From contig JAJDDE010000027.1 in NCBI GenBank assembly GCA_029260475.1, forward strand, positions 1-40,643: DNA of 40,643 nt, read 5' to 3'. Below, in pieces: positions 35,118-40,643 of this stretch. The stretch's first letter is position 1, and each line of letters opens with the position of its first letter. The notes under the pieces were generated by a model, which was not told where the DNA came from, did not search any database, and saw nothing but the letters and a program-made list of their open reading frames with translations. A program made the translations under genes and the position numbers. The stretch is from Phycisphaerales bacterium. GTDB taxonomy: Bacteria; Planctomycetota; Phycisphaerae; Phycisphaerales; UBA1924.

Positions 35118-36836
35118 TCAGCCGGCGGTCGCGATGAGCTGCTGTAACAACTCGTCGGACGTGGTGATCACGCGGCTCGCCGCCGAGTAGCCCGTGCTCG
35201 TCAGGATCATGTTGATGAACTCCTGCGGCAGGTCCACGTTCGCGAGCTCCAAGGCACCGCCGATGATGCGCCCCGTGCCGAACTCCGTCGGGCCGGTGAC
35301 CAGCGCGGTGCCGGAGTTGGGGCCGACCGCGAAGAGGTTCTCACCGACATCGATAAGACCCTCGGGGTTGGTGAACTTGCCGACCGCGACGCGCCCGATG
35401 GTGCGCGTGAGCCCGTTCGTGAAGCCGCCGACGATCGTTCCGTCGATGCCGACCGCGTAGGTGGTGAGCGTGCCCAGCGGCGAGCCGTCCTGGAAGGTCG
35501 CTGCGAGCGAGCTCAGGCCCGAGGCGCCGAGCGGGCTGGAGAGGGCCGTCACGTTATCGCCGGTGGAGTTGAAGTTGAGCGCGAAGTTGATCGGGTCCAC
35601 AGCGCCGGTACCGTCGCGGTCCACCTGGATGCCCACGGGCGCATCGTCGGCCAGCTGCCCGAAGTTGTCGAAGTTGATCAGTGGCGCAGAGTCCGTGCCG
35701 CCGAGGTCGAGGTTGTACGCGACGTCTGAGTCGTCCGGCGAGCGGATATACAGGCGCCACCCGGTGCCCGTGTCGCCCTTCTGCTCGAGCACCGCGGTGA
35801 TGTCCACGTTCACCGGTGATCCCAGCGTGTCGTACACCACGAACGTGGAGCGTACGGATTCGCCGTCGGCCGACTGGGTACGGCTGGTGATGAGCGTTCC
35901 GTCCGTGACGGCGAGGCCCGTGGTCCCATCGGTGAAGCCGAGTTCACCCGTCTCGAACGTGAGATCGTTCTGAGAGCCCAGGTTGCCCCCGATGGAGATG
36001 ACGCCCGCCGCATCGATGGTCACGCCGCCGACACCGCCAGCCACCGCGCCGTCAACGATGCCCAGCGCGTCGCCGATGAAGGTCATGAGCTCGTCAACAT
36101 CGGTGGTCGCGGTGATCGTCAGTGTCGCGTCCGGGATGGTCTTGTTGCCGATCTCGGCGCCGGAGATCGTGAATTCGTCACCGATGGCGAGGACCGGTGA
36201 GTCGAGCGCGGTCAGCAGCGTCGCGCCGGTTGCGGGGACGGCGCCCGAAAGCAGCGCGGGCATGGTGTGGATCGAGCCCTGCGTCGCAAGATCGCCCGCG
36301 GCGTTGAGGTTGCCCGAGAAGTTCACGTTGGCCGTGGCCTCCGCGATCGTCGCGACACCCAGCGGGATGGTCAGCCCGTCGAGGTTGCCCTCGATGAGGT
36401 TGTACTGGTCGTCAACCGTGAACCCCTGCACTCGGGCGCCCGACGGTGTGACCAGCTCGTTGTTCGCGTTGAGTTGGAAGGCGCCGTCTCTCGTGAAGAA
36501 GCGGCTGCCCCCTCGGTCCACCACGAAGAAGCCGTCGCCCTCGATCGCGAGGTCGGTGGGGATGCCGGTGGGCGTGGTGGCTCCGCCGCTGAAATTGCGC
36601 TGCGTCGCCGAGACACGGACGCCCGAACCGATCTGGGCCGGGTTCGTGCCGCCGTTCGCGGCGTTGGGCGATGAGCCGAGGCTGAAGTTGCGCGACAGGT
36701 TCGGTGCGAAGAGGATCCGGTTGCTCTTGAACGCGACCGTGTTCACGTTCGCGATGTTGTTGCCGATCACCTCGAGGCGACGGTTGTTGGCGTTGAGGCC
36801 GGAGAGTCCGGTGAACAGTGTGCTGGGTGACGACAT
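35118..36836 (-). CDS. flgE: Flagellar hook protein FlgE
   Basis: The 572-residue product has the conserved N-terminal rod/hook motif (MSSPSTLFTGLSGLNANNRRLEVIGNNIANVNTVAFK), the D1 signature TDLAIEGDGFFVV, a long central beta region and the C-terminal helix pair (ALELANVDLPQEFINMILTSTGYSAASRVITTSDELLQQL). Hook proteins are usually about 400 residues; the extra length lies in the surface-exposed D2/D3 part, which is rich in Gly, Asp and Thr. It is exported by the type III gate encoded downstream and its length is set by FliK. Confidence 0.96.
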   Translation of the reverse strand: MSSPSTLFTGLSGLNANNRRLEVIGNNIANVNTVAFKSNRILFAPNLSRNFSLGSSPNAANGGTNPAQIGSGVRVSATQRNFSGGATTPTGIPTDLAIEGDGFFVVDRGGSRFFTRDGAFQLNANNELVTPSGARVQGFTVDDQYNLIEGNLDGLTIPLGVATIAEATANVNFSGNLNAAGDLATQGSIHTMPALLSGAVPATGATLLTALDSPVLAIGDEFTISGAEIGNKTIPDATLTITATTDVDELMTFIGDALGIVDGAVAGGVGGVTIDAAGVISIGGNLGSQNDLTFETGELGFTDGTTGLAVTDGTLITSRTQSADGESVRSTFVVYDTLGSPVNVDITAVLEQKGDTGTGWRLYIRSPDDSDVAYNLDLGGTDSAPLINFDNFGQLADDAPVGIQVDRDGTGAVDPINFALNFNSTGDNVTALSSPLGASGLSSLAATFQDGSPLGTLTTYAVGIDGTIVGGFTNGLTRTIGRVAVGKFTNPEGLIDVGENLFAVGPNSGTALVTGPTEFGTGRIIGGALELANVDLPQEFINMILTSTGYSAASRVITTSDELLQQLIATAG

Positions 36837-36889
36837 GCCGCAAAACCTCCTGGGTGCGTCCGTACTGCGGACGCGTTGGTGTAACGGGC

Positions 36890-37459
36890 CTACGCGAGCG
36901 GCGTGCCAGCGCTGTTCAGATCGGTCAGCACACGCGCCAGCGAAGCATTCTCCAGCGGGCGGGCCCCGAGCAGGGGTGTGTTTCCCACCACCCGACGCGC
37001 ACGCCCCGCGTCCTCGCTCAGCATCTCGCGCAAGGCCTGCCCGTCCACGTCCGGCACGCGCACGAAGGCGTCCACGCCCGTGATCAGCCGCCCCGCGCTG
37101 TCGTTTTCTATCGATTCGACGAGCCGCCCGGCGACGTCGAGCGTCACGGAGCGCACCGGCACCGGGTCGCGCTCATCTTCGGGCACGCCCTCCACGAGCG
37201 CACCGACACGCGCGAAGCCAGCGGCCTGCGCCGCATCGGCGACTGCGCTGAGCAGTTCCATCGTCCGCGGGTCCACCGGACCCACGCCCTTGGCGATGTC
37301 CAGGCCCTGACCGCTGTGGATCTCGCCCCGACGAGCGAGCACGATGAGTTCGTCGAACCCGACACCCTCCAACGGAGTGCCCGTGGCGCGGGGCGTGCCC
37401 GCGCCCGGGCGAACGCCCGAGCCGAGCCGGCGCAGCATGGTGCGCGCCGACGACTCCAT
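36890..37459 (-). CDS. TIGR02530-like flagellar operon protein
   Basis: The 189-residue product sits between flgD and flgE, the place of the TIGR02530 family in Firmicutes and spirochaete clusters. The sequence fits loosely: a central helix LLSAVADAAQAAGFARVGALVEG, then VRSVTLDVAGRLVESIENDSAGRLITGVDAFVRVP, comparable to the family's K-x-NRTVITA...NIDGAVIV core. Both ends are longer than in the known family. Role is unknown in general, probably hook-assembly related. Its start overlaps the flgD stop by one base (TGATG). Confidence 0.65.
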   Translation of the reverse strand: MESSARTMLRRLGSGVRPGAGTPRATGTPLEGVGFDELIVLARRGEIHSGQGLDIAKGVGPVDPRTMELLSAVADAAQAAGFARVGALVEGVPEDERDPVPVRSVTLDVAGRLVESIENDSAGRLITGVDAFVRVPDVDGQALREMLSEDAGRARRVVGNTPLLGARPLENASLARVLTDLNSAGTPLA

Positions 37460-38232
37460 CAGGGCGTTTCCGGCTCTTCGACGAACTCCTGCACAAAGAT
37501 GCGGAACGTCGTCGAGACCTCGTTGCCGAAGGTGTCCGTCGCGGTGACGCGGAACGTGTGCGAGCCGATGTCCTCGGTGTCCGGGTTCAGCGTGAACGTG
37601 CGCGTCGCGGGGTCGAACTCCACCCAGTCGGGCAGGTCCGTGCCGTCGGCGTTCGCGGCGGTGTAGGTGAGCAGGTCGCTCGGGTCCGCGTCGGCGAAGG
37701 TGTCGGTGCGGAAGTCGAAGCTCAGCTCATCACCCGCGACGACGGTGACGTCCTCGATGTCGCGTTCCGCGGTCGGCGCCGCGTTCTCGGGCGGCTCGAG
37801 CAGCTGCGGGTCCACGATCTCGTCGAGGTTCTTCAGCGGAACGCTGAACCCTGTGCCGAGGTTGAGACGCAGACCGTCACGTGTGATCGATACGGAATCG
37901 ACGTACCCGACCACTTCCTGGCCGTTGTCCGTGCGCCCCGCGACGAACGTTCCGACGAGGGAGCCCGCAGAGGAAATTTCGCCGCGTGCTGCGATGTCCT
38001 TGAGGCTCTGTGAGAGTTCGAGGTCCGACTCGATCTGGCGGATCGTGCCGATCTGATCGAGCAGCGCCTGCGTGTCATTCGGCGACAGCGGGTCCTGGTT
38101 CTGCAGCTCCGACAGAATGATCGCGAGGAAGTCCTGCGAACTCACGCTGTCGAAGCCCGATGCCGATTCGCCCGACTGCACCGCTTCTGCCGCGGCGAAC
38201 GGGTCGGGAAGCTGTGATGGAAGTGCGCTCAT
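37459..38232 (-). CDS. flgD: Hook-cap scaffold FlgD with appended cadherin-like domain
   Basis: The 257-residue product has the normal FlgD N-terminal motif (residues 28-75: VSSQDFLAIILSELQNQDPL ... LLDQIGTI) and a small tudor-like beta part (about 88-140). From about 152 to 248 it carries a beta-sandwich of the dystroglycan/cadherin (CADG) kind with FADADPSDLLTYTAANADG, LPDWVEFDPATRTFTLNP and GSHTFRVTATDTFGNEVSTTFRI. FlgD caps the growing hook and is removed on completion. The extra domain is not part of the normal FlgD. It overlaps the next gene by one base. Confidence 0.9.
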   Translation of the reverse strand: MSALPSQLPDPFAAAEAVQSGESASGFDSVSSQDFLAIILSELQNQDPLSPNDTQALLDQIGTIRQIESDLELSQSLKDIAARGEISSAGSLVGTFVAGRTDNGQEVVGYVDSVSITRDGLRLNLGTGFSVPLKNLDEIVDPQLLEPPENAAPTAERDIEDVTVVAGDELSFDFRTDTFADADPSDLLTYTAANADGTDLPDWVEFDPATRTFTLNPDTEDIGSHTFRVTATDTFGNEVSTTFRIFVQEFVEEPETP

Positions 38233-38254
38233 GGTCCGACTCCTGTAAAGCTGC

Positions 38255-39763
38255 TCACGCCTCGGCGCTCAGGCCGAGTGCGAACCCCTCGTGTCCCCAG
38301 CGAGCGGCGTACCGCTCGAAGGCCCGGTCACTCTGATCGCGCTGATCGTTTCGATCGCGCCGCCCGTCTCGCTCATGCTGAGGCTGGTCATCGCGCGCCT
38401 CGTCGCCGGTGTGCTCCTGCGTCGAGCCGCGCTGCGACCCGTCGGCGGGTCCTGTGGTCTGGATGGGCGACGGCGCGAGGTGGACGTTCGCACGCTCGAT
38501 GCGCATGCCGCGCGACTCAAGCGACGCACGCAACGCTCCGAGTTCTTTCGTAAGCGCCTGGTGTGCTCGCTCCGTGGTGGCTTCCACGTCCAGCGATACG
38601 GCGCCCTGATCGATCTGCAACGACACCTTCACGCTGCCGAGATTCTCGGGCGATAGCTTGAGGGTGATCGAACCCCCCCGCTGGCTCAGGGCAGCGCCCA
38701 CACCACGCGAGACCTGGGCCTCCACGGAGATCTGAGGATCGGAGGGTTGTGCCGATGAGTTCGCGCTGGGCGTGGGTGTCGCGATCGTGCGCACGGGCGC
38801 GGGCGATTCAGCGAGCTTCGCGTCACCGACCCGCTCGGGGGAGACGGTCTGCGCCGCCTGCGGCTGCGGATCCGCCGATCGCACCTCGGCTCGCTCGGGT
38901 GCTGGTCTCGAGGGGTGCGAGACCGGCGCAGGCTTGTCAGCTTTTTCTGGTGCGTGGCGCTGGTCCGAAGGGCTCCGCCGCTCGTCGGACGCAGAGGCAT
39001 CACCCTCGGTTTCCGCGCCTGATGGGCGAGACAGGCCGACGGATTCGGACTGCGCGGCTGTCCGTGCCTGCTCGTTGTTCGCGGGTTCGGGGCTCGCAAC
39101 CCGCGGCTCCACCACTACGGGTGCCTCGGGAGCGGGATGTGTCGTGGTGGAATCGGTGCTAGCGGGCTGATCCGTGCGCACCGGCTTGGTTGACGCCGGA
39201 GCCGACTCCTTCGGTGCCTCGGCATCTACCGGCGCGGGGCCTTCAGTATCAGTGGACGGGGAGGCGTGTCTGGAGACCTCGTTCACGCCGCTCGGCTGGG
39301 CGGGGCGTTGCGGTTCGCTAGGCAACGCGGGCAACTCGGGCCCGGCGACCGAGATCGATGGGGACGACGTCGCTTCCGGGGGCGGGTTCTGAGCGATGGC
39401 CTGCCCGATCTTCTCCCCGTTGGGGAGCGAGGGCACGGCCTCGAACGACGGCACCGGCAACTCACTTGAGAGATCAGTCGCGCCGGGTTGAAGCACCGGC
39501 TCGCCACCCTCCGCGGCATCCTCGGACGCAATGGTTGGCACCTCTTCCGAGCCCGCGGTTTCCTCGGGCGTGTTCTGGGGCGCGGGCGCGGGTTCTTCGG
39601 ACGTGCGCTCTGGTTTCGGTTCGGTCCGTTCGCGCAGGCGTTGTTCGAAGCTCTGGGGCGCAAGGGCCGCGCCCTCGGGGCGCGAATGCGCACGCTCTAC
39701 CGGCGCGTTCTGCGCGTTCGTCGGCGGCGTGATGGGTGTGATCGGCGTTGTTGGCAGGATCAT
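38255..39763 (-). CDS. fliK: Hook-length control protein FliK
   Basis: The 502-residue product has a long Pro/Glu/Ala/Ser-rich N-terminal two thirds, expected of the molecular ruler, and a C-terminal FliK domain (about 350-440: GGSITLKLSPENLGSVKVSLQID, followed by ERAHQALTKELGALRASLESRGM) that contacts FlhB to switch export. The last 60 residues are very charged (Asp/Arg/Gln). It overlaps the preceding motE-like gene by 4 bases. Confidence 0.93.
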   Translation of the reverse strand: MILPTTPITPITPPTNAQNAPVERAHSRPEGAALAPQSFEQRLRERTEPKPERTSEEPAPAPQNTPEETAGSEEVPTIASEDAAEGGEPVLQPGATDLSSELPVPSFEAVPSLPNGEKIGQAIAQNPPPEATSSPSISVAGPELPALPSEPQRPAQPSGVNEVSRHASPSTDTEGPAPVDAEAPKESAPASTKPVRTDQPASTDSTTTHPAPEAPVVVEPRVASPEPANNEQARTAAQSESVGLSRPSGAETEGDASASDERRSPSDQRHAPEKADKPAPVSHPSRPAPERAEVRSADPQPQAAQTVSPERVGDAKLAESPAPVRTIATPTPSANSSAQPSDPQISVEAQVSRGVGAALSQRGGSITLKLSPENLGSVKVSLQIDQGAVSLDVEATTERAHQALTKELGALRASLESRGMRIERANVHLAPSPIQTTGPADGSQRGSTQEHTGDEARDDQPQHERDGRRDRNDQRDQSDRAFERYAARWGHEGFALGLSAEA

Positions 39764-40458
39764 CCGGGCTCCTCGGGAGCGGCGTCGGTCTCGACACCGT
39801 GCTCCCGAAGACGCTCCAGCAACCTGGCTGCCAACACGATGTCATCGCCCTGAACGCTGCTCATGACGTCCGCCGCAATTCTCGGTTTCATCGCGTTGAG
39901 GTAGGAGACGACCTCATCCTCATCCCCGGATCGGACGAGCTGCGTGAAGAGCGCTGCCACCTCATCGGGCGGCAGCCCCTCGTACACCTTGAGCGCCTTC
40001 TTGAACTGCTCGGAGCCCTCACGCTCCTTGATCTCGTCGCGCAGGCGTTCGAATTCGTCCATGGTCTCTTTGAGCGCATCCTCACGCTTCTCGAGGTCGC
40101 GCTGCCACTGGAAGAGCGTCTCCTGGCGGTCGCGTGCCTCGCGAGAGGTGCGGGCCGACTGGCCCTCCACGCTCCGCGCGATCTCTTGCGCGTAGGTGTT
40201 CCGCCCCGCGGCGGTGATGGGCGGGGTGCCGACGTTCGACTGCTGGGCCGACAGCTCCGCCTCCGCGTTGGCGGCCTTTTCGGCCTGATCGTCGGCGATC
40301 CGCTGCATCGCGACCGTCTCCGAGAAGAGTTCGCGCAGCGCCGCGATGCGTCCCTCGCTCAGGCGGTCGGTGCCCATGAGCCACGACGCGAAGATCACGA
40401 ACCCGAGCAGGTTCGCGATCGCGAGCGTTACAAGGATTGTCCAGAGCGAACGGATCAT
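39760..40458 (-). CDS. YlxF/MotE-like flagellar protein
   Basis: The 232-residue product has one N-terminal transmembrane helix (about 6-28), a long coiled coil (about 30-150) and a C-terminal MgtE-N-like helical repeat (LPPDEVAALFTQLV, VVSYLNAMKPRIAADVMSSV, DIVLAARLLERL). This is the layout of Bacillus YlxF and rhizobial MotE, which lie between fliJ and fliK and assist stator or hook proteins. Overlaps fliK and fliJ by 4 bases each. Confidence 0.82.
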   Translation of the reverse strand: MIRSLWTILVTLAIANLLGFVIFASWLMGTDRLSEGRIAALRELFSETVAMQRIADDQAEKAANAEAELSAQQSNVGTPPITAAGRNTYAQEIARSVEGQSARTSREARDRQETLFQWQRDLEKREDALKETMDEFERLRDEIKEREGSEQFKKALKVYEGLPPDEVAALFTQLVRSGDEDEVVSYLNAMKPRIAADVMSSVQGDDIVLAARLLERLREHGVETDAAPEEPG

Positions 40459-40643
40459 GCGGGCGTCCTCCTGCGTGGCGGCGTGAAGTCCTCATCGGTG
40501 CGCGCGGCGCGGCTCGAGACCAGTTCGTCCTGATCGACGCGCTCCTTGCGCTGTGCCTCGCGTTTCCACTCCTCCTCGCGCTTCTCCTTGAGCAGCTCGA
40601 TCGCCCGCCTATCCCGCGCCGCCAGGGCGAGACGGGCCCGGGC
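40455..40643 (-). CDS. fliJ: FliJ, C-terminal fragment (5' end beyond window)
   Basis: The last 62 codons run in from the right edge: a charged alpha-helical stretch (ARDRRAIELLKEKREEEWKRE) typical of the C-terminal coiled coil of FliJ, then a basic tail ending before a TGA that overlaps the next start (ATGA). FliJ is the export-ATPase stalk and chaperone escort. The name rests on this coiled coil and on gene order; fliI and fliH would be expected further right. Confidence 0.8.
   Translation of the reverse strand, partial: ARARLALAARDRRAIELLKEKREEEWKREAQRKERVDQDELVSSRAARTDEDFTPPRRRTPA

Overview
The window is a GC-rich bacterial chromosome segment that most resembles the planctomycete class Phycisphaerae. 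This placement is an inference from gene content: a diderm envelope (an outer-membrane barrel and several lipoproteins), a short zinc ribbon of the C-x2-C-G-Y/C-x-E-C-G kind that is common in planctomycetes, a DUF4139-type secreted protein, and one large flagellar cluster whose gene order resembles that of Firmicutes. No 16S rRNA or other decisive marker is present. No mobile element, CRISPR array or rRNA was seen, and no stretch longer than about 300 bases lacks a gene.

Left part (1-6348, minus strand): a partial secreted FecR-like protein with a Ser-Pro-Pro repeat linker, a small lipoprotein, an outer-membrane beta-barrel of alginate-export type, and the chaperone ClpB. A divergent intergenic region (6349-6594) separates clpB from a plus-strand group. 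That group contains a heme oxygenase translationally coupled to a lipoprotein, with a promoter overlapped by a Fur-like 17-bp palindrome; an RlmN-type radical SAM methyltransferase coupled to a zinc-ribbon membrane protein; RecQ helicase; and a secreted erythromycin-esterase-family protein with a large inserted domain.

Middle part (13590-21537): ATP-dependent PEP carboxykinase (minus), tRNA-His (plus), a lipoprotein alpha/beta hydrolase overlapping an M24 (Xaa-Pro type) peptidase (both minus), a large secreted DUF4139-like protein (plus), and a folK plus secreted-protein pair (minus) that starts right after the terminator of the flagellar cluster.

Right part (21600-40643, all minus strand): an almost uninterrupted flagellar cluster, read in transcription order as fliJ (partial) - ylxF/motE-like - fliK - flgD - TIGR02530-like gene - flgE - flbD - motA - motB - fliL - fliN - fliO - fliP - fliQ - fliR - flhB - flhA - flhF - flhG - small membrane protein - fliA, ending at a strong intrinsic terminator. 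It encodes the type III export gate, hook and hook scaffold, hook-length control, stator, part of the C-ring, the placement GTPase/ATPase pair and the flagellar sigma factor. Notable oddities are the absence of fliM between fliL and fliN, a cadherin-like domain appended to FlgD, PomA/PomB-like stator signatures, an enlarged hook protein and an unrecognised two-helix membrane protein just before fliA.
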